A stretch of DNA of 64,000 nt from Portulaca oleracea. Lineage: Eukaryota; Streptophyta; Magnoliopsida; Caryophyllales; Portulacaceae. Each line of letters begins with the position of its first letter. Position 1 is the first letter of the stretch. The notes beneath the pieces are model-generated. The model worked only from the letters and a program-made list of their open reading frames with translations. It made no database searches and was not told the DNA's origin. The DNA lies in contig CM055879.1 in assembly GCA_029582165.1 (NCBI GenBank), positions 34,824,330-34,888,329 on the forward strand, in the 5' to 3' direction. Both the position numbers and the translations under genes were made by a program. Below, piece after piece: positions 9,666 to 19,600 of the stretch.

Positions 9666-12647
9666 TTTTGGATTCAAACAGCCCCCGGCTTAGTAGAAAC
9701 TCGATTGAATTTTTTTTTCTAAGCCGGCGCCACTCGAAAATGCAAAGGTGCCGGGCGAAGTCGCACCTATCCGCTCTGTAACGATACTGAGGTGGTAGAC
9801 TCCTCTTACTACCAGTGGGACACTTACTTGGATCTGGCGGAGTGGGGCCCATGGGTGATAGCGCTAGTGGCGGCGATACGAAGTCCGGCGTGATGACGAT
9901 CGAGAATGACGCTTACGCACTTACGCTATGCTATGCACGACTCTTTGCTATGCACTTAGGACAATGTGATACAACAATGTACTAAAGCTATTCTAATGCA
10001 TTTATGTCTTTTTGTACGAGTGCAGACTATTGATGCAATGTTTATGTAATGACAATGTTATGCAATGCAGCTATGACTTTCTATATACCACTGAAACAAA
10101 CCGTGACAAAGAATTTTTTATCAATACAAAGCCAAGCTAACAAGCAAGCACAAAGATTAATCTGGACAAGATCAAAACTCAGTTCGAAAGAGATAGGAAG
10201 AAGCTTTCGAAACTTTAGGGAGAGAACAAGTAATTCAGAGGCATAAGCCCGCCAACAGTTCGAAGAATAATGCAAATATGCGCGGTTGGTTATGGACGTA
10301 AGCTAGCCGAAAGAGCAAATCTCACATAGGAAAGAATGAACACTCAAACACTCGATTTTGAATATGTATGTGAGTTTCTCTCATACTCAAACCAATAGAA
10401 ACAAACTACCATAAGCTTGGTAAGAACCTCGCTCTCCACTACTGGTATGCAATGCACAAGTGACAATCAAAAGGACTTTTTCGGGTTGTAACGGGGCTTA
10501 GGCTAGGGTAAGGAGTGGTAAAAATTTGGGAATGAGGAGTTAAAAAGCCATGCTTGGATTGATTTTCAATGAAATCCTCTGAACTCTCCTTCTCACTTAA
10601 TGTATGCAAAGCGTTTCACCTTCCATCCTAAAACATCTCAACCGAATACAACCGAGTCAAAGTTTTCTGGACTTTAAGTTGAGTCTCCCTAACCGCCCTT
10701 TTATTTTTTGAAAATTTTTTTTGATTTTTTTTTTTGATTTTTTTGGGTGATCAGGGAGAAGACATTTCTATTACAACCTCGACTTTGAACAGCATAACCA
10801 ACTTCGCTCAAGGTATGGGACTTTCAGATTCTCCCAAGCTTCATATTTTGCTCACACGAAAGCAGTTGTTCCTTCCAAAAATGACAGACTCTTTTCCAAC
10901 CAAGCAAGGCAAAAAGGTACTGGATATTAGAGGCTAAGGCTTGTACTGTCAGGGTTCAATCATGAAAAAGGGATGAACAAAGGCTAGGCGGGGCAAAAGA
11001 ACGGTAAATACAATGCAGGGAAGGCTATTTGGCTATGTAGCTTAAGAAAATCGAATGCCTTAATCACTTTGTCACAGCGTGTAATGCAAACATGTAGTCT
11101 CAAGCAAGATGCAAAACAAGTTCTAGATATGCAACTAATGGGTGAGTCACTCAGGGGATCATGGAATTGATGAAAATGATCAATTCAAATTTAGGCAATG
11201 TGGACTCACGGGATGGGGCTCAATCAGCTAAACTTAGCCCAAAGATTTGCGGCACACACATTTATACCTTCTAAGATAGTCAAAGCAGCCAGATACGTCT
11301 TTTATAACTTGCCTCAAAATCAGAAGGCTTGAAGAAAAGGTTTCAAAAACTTTTGAGCTCTCATCCAGATTTTTCTAAGTGAAGCAAATTAAACCGGGAA
11401 AAAGGTCGATTTGTAGAAAAGGTCATGGACACTTTTTTTTTAATTTTTCTTTTTTTTCTAACCTTATGACTAAAACTGATATGATGCTCATGCAATGCAA
11501 TATGCGACCTACATGATGGGAAACGTGGAACTTATGCAATGTAATATGCGACCTACATGGGCCTAGGACACAGACACGACGCCTATATGCTGACGTAAGG
11601 ATGACTCACCCACTTCACGGGAGTGCATGTCTTAACACTACATGGACCTAGCATGCGGACTGACAACATTAATCGTCTATTGGGTCCTTACTTGGATCGA
11701 GTCACGATCGCTTTCGGTTTCGGGCTCGGATTCAAGTAACAGACGCAATAGGGATTAGACTCAGGGAATATCATAAAGGGCCGAATAGGATCATCAGCAA
11801 GGCATTGGGTTGTCCGTGGGGTGAAGCGGTCAGGCCCGAAGAGAAAAGAGAAGGCCAGACTTAGGAAACCCGTCTGGGTTCTCTTTTCAAAAATGGGCCC
11901 AGACCAACAGTCACCAACACAGATGGGCCGGCCTTGACAGGCCAGAAACCCGTCTGGGTTCCTAGTGGCTAGTCTGCTCTTGCGTGTTCCTACGCGAACT
12001 AGAACGACTCCCGACTCATGAAAAGGTTGAATACTCAGACTCGAAGACTCTTTACAACTGGACTCTAAAACTCTTTACAAGATAAAACTACATGACGTAT
12101 ACATGGACTCGAAACTCTTTACAAAATAAAACTATACAGCATATACATGGACTCAAAACTCTTTACAAAATAAAACTCTTCAGCATATACATGGATTCTA
12201 AAACTCTTTACAAAATAAAACACATAGCATACAAATGCGGGATTAGCCTAACCATGACTCTAGGTTTAGGGTTTTCTAGGTATAGGAGATAAGGTACCGC
12301 ATGTTCTCGCCCCGGTGCATTCCCCCTACGTACGTAGGAAGCGATGTGTGGGGTGTTGCTCTTCGGGATTTCAAGGAAACCCTTAGAGTGTAACACGGGG
12401 AGAGGATGAGTCAAAGGCTTGGGTATGTAAGTGCATCCCACAAGTAGTGACTGACCGCTCTCAGAGGGTAATCCTAGTTTTAGAACCTACCAACGCTTTT
12501 GTGCTCCCCAGCCATAAGGCCCAAAAGTAGCCTGGATGCAATATGCCTAAAAAAATGATAAAAAAATGAAATAAATTAATTCCTCCTCTTTTATAAAAAA
12601 CACTAAAATTTAATTCTTTCAAGTTTTACCCTCTTTTTAAGTTTAAT
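9666..12647. other. Non-coding interior and leader of the nested element
   Basis: No gag or pol ORF was found on either strand. The stretch 10310-11350 is homologous to 14100-15350 of the outer element. The stretch 12440-12665 is homologous to the leader end of the outer element at 17900-18029. A run of four near-repeats with 'GACTC(A/G)AAACTCTTTACAA' lies at 12040-12215. A TTTAGGG-type telomere-like word is at about 12264. Confidence 0.6.
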
Positions 12648-12665
12648 TCCCCAGTGGAGTCGCCA
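12648..12665 (-). other. Primer-binding site of the nested element
   Basis: Plus-strand TCCCCAGTGGAGTCGCCA lies three bases inside the right LTR. On the minus strand it reads TGGCGACTCCACTGGGGA, starting with TGG as expected for pairing to a tRNA 3' CCA. The same 18-mer is present at 18012-18029 in the outer element. I did not identify the tRNA with certainty. Confidence 0.75.
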
Positions 12666-12668
12666 ATC

Positions 12669-13879
12669 TGTAGACCCCGAAAAAAATCCGAAGGACCTCT
12701 TCGCGGCGCTACTTAAAAGAGGATGTTCTCTTTTTTAGATTGTGAGACGACTAGGATTGCTTATCCTTAATTAAGGTTGAACTATTGAGGACACTTTTAA
12801 TTGACAAATTGATTTAACCCCGAAACTCGATTTTATTAAAGAAAAGATAAAAAAAGAAAAAAGAAAACAAAAAGGAAAATAAAAAAAGAGGAAACTCGAC
12901 GGGGAACCCGTCTGAGTTCCATGAAGACAAAACGGAAAAAAGAAAGAAAATGTAACCTGCACGGGTTCTGAAGAAGCAAAAGAGAAGAAAAGGGGCTAGG
13001 AACCTGCAGGTTCCCGCCTGCCTTCGAGTAAATACAAGACGGGTAACCTGCAGGTTCTGTCACGAGAAGGAGAAAAATGAAAAAGTTTTCGGGGAAAAAT
13101 AAATTGAAGGGTTAGAGTCGCCAGTTGAATTTAAGGATAAAACAACAAACCATTGAAAAAGAGACTCCGGCCTACGAATCCAAAGACGGATTCGGGGGTA
13201 AGGTTACGAATTTGACGATAAAAATCATCAAACCCGCCTATTCAAACGAATAGACTCTACTAGAATTAAATTAAAGCGACAGATTTGAAAAAGGGGGAGG
13301 AATTGAATAAATTTCATAGATTTATCATTAATGTCATGCAATAAAAGAAAAGAAAAGATACAAGAACACGTAGGATTACATTATGTACAAAAATACAAAA
13401 AAAACTACGCTAACCTTTAAAATAAAGCACGCAATGGAGGGAGAAGAGAGAAAGAATATACTAGTGTCAATACTCCTAGTATATTTCGGTGTGTTTTTTG
13501 TGGGTGATGGATGGTAGGTATTTATAGGGGGAAAAATTAGGTTTAGGGTTAGGGTTTTGGCTAGGATTCGCCGCAGCGCCAAGGAAACAGAACGGAACCC
13601 AGGCGGGTTCCCCGTGAGGGAAGATGGGCCCTGGGCCCAGGAACCCAGACGGGTTCTTGTAGGCGGAGCTAAGCTCCGGCCCACTGAACCCAGACGGGTT
13701 CCTGTGGGTTGGAGCTGAGCTCCGGCCCACTGAACCCAGACGGGTTGTCTCCGGCATTTGGGCTTTGTGTTTCTTTTGGGTTTAGGTGGATGAGGGGCTT
13801 GCATGCTATTAAATTAATCGGTTAGCTTATTTTCTAAAACTAATACTAAAAAAAACCGATACAAAATTCAGCGTCTACA
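12669..13879 (-). repeat. Right (5') LTR of the nested element
   Basis: It is collinear with the left LTR. Several motif sites that read AACCCGTCTGGGTT in the left LTR read AACCTGCAGGTT (near 13001, 13045) or AACCTGCACGGGTT (near 12953) here. At 13688 and 13733 this LTR has the AACCCAGACGGGTT form where the left copy differs. Between these sites the two LTRs are almost unchanged. Confidence 0.92.
13519..13560 (-). promoter_or_regulatory. LTR promoter: TATA box with telo-box repeats, right LTR
   Basis: Same telo-box plus TATA arrangement as in the left LTR. As the 5' LTR of a minus-strand element, this copy would be the one driving element transcription. Confidence 0.6.
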
Positions 13880-14015
13880 CCCCCAATTGAAAAAGAAAAC
13901 AGAGGGAAAGAGAAAGCCCCCAGTTCGAAAGGAAGACAAAGGGAAACAGAAAGCCCCCAATTCGAAAAGAAGACATACAAAGGGGAAGAGAAAGCCCCCA
14001 GTGTCCATGAAGAAA
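13880..14015 (-). repeat. Repeated polypurine-tract-like units in the outer element
   Basis: Three or four units contain AGCCCCCA(G/A)TTCGAAA followed by A/G-rich text. On the minus strand each reads as a G-run ending in GGGGGCT, like the polypurine tract of the nested element. The nested element inserted within the first unit, and its CCCCC target duplication is part of the motif. Confidence 0.6.
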
Positions 14016-15547
14016 GGCCATGAAGAAAAGAAGGTGCGAGACTTTACGAGCAAGTTTAATCAACAGCGGAAAAGACCTTATATCACATGTAAATAAGACC
14101 GATGAGAATGAGGTGCATAAGGTCAAAATCATGTCAAAACAAACTCTATTTCAATACCATGAGCATAAGACCAAGACAGAAGCCAGTTACTCTATGTTAT
14201 ACCCCTAAACAATCATGTATCACCTTAGCAATTGATGAGCTAGTGAAGCTAGTAGATCCTCACTTTAGGTAAAGGGGAACACTCCTCTCAATGTGTTTAG
14301 AAATATGAGGGTTCACTCAGACTCATTCCAATGCATACAACTGCCATAAGCTTGGCAAGACTCTCAACCCTCCATCACTGAGGACAACATGCAAAAATAC
14401 TAATCATGAGGACTTTCAAAAGGTTGTAATGGGGTTCAGGCTAAGGTAAGGAGGGAAATCATTTGGAAAATGTGGAGCTAAGTAGCCAAGTACCTAAGGA
14501 GCAACAACATTTCCATTACACGCAATACAACACCTCCACACTGAACCTTAAACGAACACAAAACATCCATAACAAAAGAAAACCGGGATAGAGTACCACA
14601 AAAAAAAAAATAAAACTTCTCTCTCTTTTTTTTCTTTTTCTTTTTTTCTTTTTTTTTTCTTTTTTTCTGTTCCTTTTCTTTTTTTTTCGTTTTGCTTCTT
14701 TTGTTTTATTATGAATTCCTAGTTTTTGAACTCTTTTTTTTTTTAATGAATAGCATGAAAATCTAAAGAGCAACTCAAATCCCGGTAGTTACAAGTTATA
14801 ACCTTTGAGAAAAAAAAGGATAGAAAGGATATTCAACAATGTACTTCCCTTGTAGCAACAAACCAACTATTCACTCTCAACAATCGACCACGAAACTGCC
14901 TCATACAACTGAACTGTTGCTCATTCTATCTTGGCTAAAGGTAGGAAATTATGTAAAGGCCAAGGGTGTGCACTTATAGGGTAAACAACAAGACAGGAAA
15001 AAGGGTTAGCAAGGGCTTGCAAAAAGAGGTTAAAATGTCAGGTGGCCATTTGGCTATGTAGCTAACAAAAGGATGCCTCAATCATATTAACACAATGCAT
15101 ATGCCAAATGTGATTTTAAGGAATGTCAAGCCAAGTTCTAGAGATGCACACATGAAAGAGTTACACAAAAAGAAAATGAGACTATATATATAATGAATAG
15201 TCTATGAAGGCTTAAAATCTCACGGGTTATTCTACTAACCCTTCAACTAGCTCAAAAGATAAACAATTACTAAAATTCAACAATCATGCAAGAAGTACTC
15301 AAGAATGAAAGGCTTGCACAAGGGCAGTACAACTCAGAGCATTTCAACTGGATAATTGCTTCAACCTAGACATCTTGTTCAGTGTGACGTCTCCAAACTC
15401 TGTGACGCTTGTAGAATCACCGGCCTCCCAACTTCAGAGTATTTTCCATTGGCGCATCCTTTTCTTGAAAGTTGTTCTAGTGATTCAGCACTTGGAGTGT
15501 TCTAAGGTAGTCACCTCGTTTCACTCGCTAAGCCGGAAGTTTGCTTA
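14016..15547. other. Non-coding region downstream of gag in the outer element
   Basis: No pol ORF is present although this is where protease/RT would follow gag on the minus strand. The stretch 14100-15350 is homologous to 10310-11350 of the nested element (shared words such as CCATAAGCTTGG(C/T)AAGA and GGCTATGTAGCT). A T/C-rich run at 14610-14750 produces a false lysine-rich minus-strand ORF. Confidence 0.6.
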
Positions 15548-16480
15548 TTAGTATAAGTGTTCTTCCAGCCCCCAATTAGCCAATTCACTTTCGACTTTGA
15601 TTCCAGCCAATCTTAGTGATGCAAAGTCCTTAATGGGTTGAAACCTTAGATGGGTGTTGTACAAGGGTTGTAAGCCTTGCACAAGCATATCTACTTGATG
15701 TTCCTCAGCAGGTCGATCTACCATTTGAGCTGCTTTTGCCCTCCATCGAGCGTAGTAGTCAGAGAATGTCTCGTCTTCTCCTTGCTTCATGAGCTCCATG
15801 TCCCTTAAAGTGACGGGCATGTCAACATTGTAGGAGTATTGGTGTAAGAACTCCTTGCAAAGTGTGTTCCATCGTGAGGTCTTAGTAGGACTGAGCGTGT
15901 TGTACCACTTCATAACGTCCGGGCCTAAAGTCCAAGGAAAGATAATATGGTAAATATCCTCCTCAACTCCTTTTAACGTCATAGCCCCCAGAAAATTCCG
16001 CACATGTTGATATGGGTTCTCAGTACCATGAAATTTGATATCAGGCATGTTGAATTTAGGGGGAAGTCTACCCCGGGGAACAGGTGTGAAACCTATGTCG
16101 TCCATAAACTGGTTGTTGAAGAGAGTGGATTCTTTCAACATTTGTTCAATGCGGCCTAGTCTCAGGTTCGAACCCTCGTGGACCGACCCGTCCTTCTCCT
16201 TTCTTGATTGCTCAACTTCACCCGTAGGGGGATTCTTCAAATTTGAATTCTTCGCCTCCTCCATGGCATGAATGATATCATCAATTCTCTGATTCTGTGC
16301 CTCTAACTGAGCATTCATAGTGACTTGCATATTCAGAATTATGTTGGTCAGCTGCTCTATTTCAGTATTTGGAGGAGGTGGTGGAGGAGGATCTTGCTCC
16401 TCCACAGAATCACTGTGAGGATGGTCTTCAGAATGATCGGTGTTATGGTCTGACATTGTTTTGAATGAGTCAATTACCAA
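15548..16480 (-). CDS. gag: Retrotransposon Gag protein (Ty3/gypsy type), 310 aa
   Basis: Single ORF with an acidic N-terminus rich in His/Asp/Ser, a run of seven prolines at about residues 31-37, a coiled-coil-like segment (EIEQLTNIILNMQVTMNAQ), and a retrotransposon Gag core from about residue 140 to 290. The core has the family pattern of an aromatic/W-Y motif (DVMKWYNTLSP), then WNTLCKEFLHQY, then ETFSDYYARWRAKAAQM. Gag proteins of this family assemble virus-like particles in the cytoplasm. The ORF ends with a stop after EEHLY and has no zinc knuckle, protease or RT, so it is either truncated or from a gag-only non-autonomous element. It is transcribed from the LTR at 18031-19548, after a leader of about 1.5 kb. 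Lineage assignment to Tat/Ogre is an inference from the leader, PBS and PMD context. Confidence 0.85.
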   Translation of the reverse strand: MVIDSFKTMSDHNTDHSEDHPHSDSVEEQDPPPPPPPNTEIEQLTNIILNMQVTMNAQLEAQNQRIDDIIHAMEEAKNSNLKNPPTGEVEQSRKEKDGSVHEGSNLRLGRIEQMLKESTLFNNQFMDDIGFTPVPRGRLPPKFNMPDIKFHGTENPYQHVRNFLGAMTLKGVEEDIYHIIFPWTLGPDVMKWYNTLSPTKTSRWNTLCKEFLHQYSYNVDMPVTLRDMELMKQGEDETFSDYYARWRAKAAQMVDRPAEEHQVDMLVQGLQPLYNTHLRFQPIKDFASLRLAGIKVESELANWGLEEHLY

Positions 16481-18011
16481 CTTCTTCGTCAGTCGCTTCT
16501 TCGACGGTCGGTTCAGATGATGGTAAACCTCAATCTTCGCTATTGTCGTACTGGATATCGAAAAGCTTCTAACCGGTATGCCTCGTCTCTTTGATATACC
16601 CGAAACCTACCAATTCAGTTCGGGAAGATGAAGGAATTCAGGACTCCGCTCAACACCGACTGACAAGACACGATGCATGTTTATGGATGAAGAAATTTAT
16701 TTATACCCCGAATGACTGAACTAAGGCTCAAAATCATATGCGAAACATAAATAAAACTCTTATGCAAATGCAGACTCGACCTGAAATGACATGTTTAGAC
16801 CTTATCGGGCCGAATCCAAAGAAAGAACTCAGGCCTCACATATGGGCTAAACATATCAATTCTAGCATATTAAACTAACTAAAAAGCCCATTTGGACCAC
16901 ACAAGGGTAGGCCCACTCACAAAATCCGCGAGGATCCCATGAGGCCCAACAACCTTGTACGATCCAAATGATCTTCCGACCCAAGATGAAAAGACTTTAT
17001 GCACATGGAAACGCAAACTAAAGCGAAACCACCTCACTTAAGCCCGACTACCGAGCCTCTAGGATCCGCGGATTCCGTGGGTTTTGGCCCATCGATCTGC
17101 GGATTTCTGAGCTCGGGCCACCGAACCTAAATCCAGGTGGAACACAAGAACGAGGGAAAAAAACAATGATTTGGACCACCACGCACAAACACATGGACCA
17201 CCTAATTTAGGCACATGTCGGTCGAGCTCACCGTAAATCACATGGATTTACGGGCTCAGCTCTTCGGGCCTAAACCAGGCTAGACACAAAAACGAGAAAA
17301 AGAAAACTGGAAGGATTTGGACCACACATGACCCGGCCCAGCCAGGAATCCGCGCGGATTCCCTGGGCTTGAGTCCTGTGTGGGCCAAATCCTGAACCCA
17401 AAACTGACTCCCCTAATTTGGGCCTGTCAGTGGCCGAGCACCCCAGAAATCCGCGCGGATTTCTGGGCTCAGGCCTACTGCCGGACCTAAACCAGGGTCA
17501 GACACAAAAAACAAAAAACGAGAAAAAGAGAAAAAAGAAACTTTTTTTTTTTAATTTTTCTAAGCACTACTGCATGGTCTCGGGTTCGAGGATAGGGAAG
17601 AACACATAGCATGCAAAGTGCAGTTCAACCTAGCAAAAGTTCTACATTTAGAGTTTACAGGTCAGTTTATCTCTGTCTCCTAACTCGTGTCCCGGGTATT
17701 TGGCCTCCATGGGGTGCATGGAAGGTTAATACCCCCGGGTTGCTCCCTTTAATCGTGTGGATTAGGGAGTATTGCACGAGGGGGAAAAACAACCACCGGC
17801 TCGGTGAAGGTCTAAGTGGACCCACCTGAGTTGAATGGTTAAAGTTTTCCCGAAAAGGTAAATAAAGGTTTTCCTAAACGGTACCTTTTGTGCCCGACGA
17901 AAGGGGGAGGCCCGTATAATGCAACATGCCTAAAAGAAAAAAAAACGTGACAACTTTTTTTTTAAAAAAAAAAATGAAAACCCGACTTTTCAAGTTTTAC
18001 CCTCTTATAAG
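16481..18011 (-). other. Leader (5' UTR) of the outer gypsy-like element
   Basis: Non-coding. It contains copies of the ATCCGCGCGGAT motif at about 16924, 17063, 17093, 17347 and 17448, several followed by GGGCC-rich text. The two most symmetric copies (17347, 17448) are perfect inverted repeats over 14-16 bp. No upstream ORF is convincing. Confidence 0.65.
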
Positions 18012-18029
18012 TCCCCAGTGGAGTCGCCA
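18012..18029 (-). other. Primer-binding site of the outer element
   Basis: TCCCCAGTGGAGTCGCCA lies one base inside the LTR start at 18031. It is identical to the site of the nested element. Confidence 0.78.
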
Positions 18030-18030
18030 C

Positions 18031-19548
18031 TGTAGGGCCCGCGGCCCCGGAGGGCACGGTCCCTCACGGAAGGTCGATTCGACGTAGGGTTGTTTATCTT
18101 TTAAGGGGTGAAAATAAAAGAACTTAAACTTTTCAAAAACTAATTTTCGAGGGTCGGTAAAAAAAGAGGAAAACTAAAAAAAAGAAAGAAGAAAAAAACG
18201 AAAACAGGGTCGGATCCACGCGGATTCCCAGACCCGCTTCACCTAAATGGCATCCGGGTCTGCGCGGATTCGGTGTCAGTTTTTGGCCGAAATGGTTCCT
18301 GGATCCGCGCGGATCCGAACCATTCTGGGCCGAAAAACTTTCGGTGAGCAGAAAAAACAGGAAAGAAAAGAGAAAGAAAGAAAAGAGGAAAAAAAAACCG
18401 GGCCGAGGCAAGTGCGGATCCGCGCGGATCCGGTGCTCGCCCGAGCCAAAAAAAAAACTTCTCTTTTCGGTAAAAAGAAATAAAGGAGTCGCCAGTTAAT
18501 TTTAAAGTAAAATTAACAAAACTTAGAAATTTTGACTCCGGTCTCGAACCAGAAAATGAGTTCGGGGGTAAAGATGTCGGTGTAGGGGGATGCCCTTGCA
18601 CCGCCCGCCGAAGCGGCCTTTACTAAGACGGGTTACATTTTGGAAAGGAAAGAAAAAAACGAAGTTATCACTGAATTGAAAGAAATATCATGCAATTAAC
18701 GAAAAAGAAAAAGAGTTCAACACATAAAAAAAATAAAAAAAAAGGAAAAAAAACTAAAATTACAGCGGGCGGGGTGTATTAGCTACATTGTTACATTCTT
18801 TCAAAATGGAATGAAATACGAATGGAACAAAAAAAGGAAAAAGAACAGCGGATTATACCCCTACGATCCGCGTAGATCTGGTTGAAAGATAGTCGTCGAA
18901 ATCCGTTTTTTGATCGAACGTGAGTCGGATGTGCGAATTCAAGGCGGCCGAGAAAGGTTCGTCAAGGAAATCCGCGCGGATTTCCTTATGTTTCGTCGGG
19001 TTGAATCTTGCGTTCGTCGGTGTTAAATGTGTTTGCCCAGAAAACCCCCCCCCTAATACCAAAAATTGCCAACCCTTGATCCGGATCCGCGCGGATCCTT
19101 AAATAAGCTCCAGAAATTGGCAGCGGTTGGCCAGTTACCGTCAAATCCGCGCCACTCCCATGCAACTACCGGCAGTTGGTTGACTGAAAACTGCCTGCGG
19201 TTGACTGGGCAGAATCCGCGCGATTCCTACCAACTGGGTCGGGTAATGAATCCGCGCAGATTTTCGGATTCTATTTGAATTCGGATCCGACCCAAAATTT
19301 GGACCAGACTTGGTATCCGGAACCAAAATCCGCGCCAGCCCCATTTTGGGCCCAAAAAGTGAAATCTGCGCGGATCTACCCGTCTTGGCCCAAACCAGTG
19401 AAATCCGCGCAGACCTATTTCGGCTCAACACTGCAAAAATCCACGCCAACCCACATCTTTTGGCCCAGAAATTATGAAATCCGCAGCTTCATTTTCTCGA
19501 CCCCCGGGTTAGGCTGAAAATCTGCTCGACCCATTTTTGGTGTCTACA
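18031..19548 (-). repeat. 5' LTR of the outer gypsy-like element (1.5 kb)
   Basis: It begins TGTAGGGCCC next to a primer-binding site and ends TGTCTACA. The part around 18485-18640 is recognisably homologous to the LTR of the nested element (GAGTCGCCAGTT, GACTCCGG, TTCGGGGGTAA). It carries at least 15 copies of the CCGCGCGG-type motif, including long perfect copies near 18301, 18417, 18969 and 19081. The partner LTR is not in the window, which implies that the element extends left of position 1 or has lost that end. Confidence 0.8.
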
Positions 19549-19600
19549 GTGAGATTTTCTGTTTCCCTTGAAGTTTTTTTTTTCTTCTTTTCTCTTGATA

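Larger units (their letters stand above)
6024..13879 (-). mobile_element. Gag-less LTR retrotransposon (LARD-like, Tat/Ogre-related), nested insertion
   Basis: The two LTRs (6024-7237 and 12669-13879) start with TGTAGACCCC and end with GTCTACA. The element is flanked by CCCCC on both sides (6019-6023 and 13880-13884), a 5-bp target duplication. Orientation is minus: a PBS-like 18-mer (12648-12665) lies just inside the right LTR, and a purine-rich tract (minus-strand reading of 7238-7256) lies just inside the left LTR. The 5.4-kb interior contains no gag, protease, RT or integrase ORF, so movement would need enzymes from a partner. The interior at about 10310-11350 matches 14100-15350 of the outer element in order, so the two are related families. 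The two LTRs are nearly identical, which points to a recent insertion. Confidence 0.9.

Noticed and set aside
14516..14773. Lysine-rich minus-strand ORF
   Set aside because: It comes from a T/C-rich low-complexity run.
18133..19517. Several ORFs in the gypsy LTR on both strands
   Set aside because: They consist of repeat-encoded peptides (SARI, NPRR) and A/G-rich tracts.
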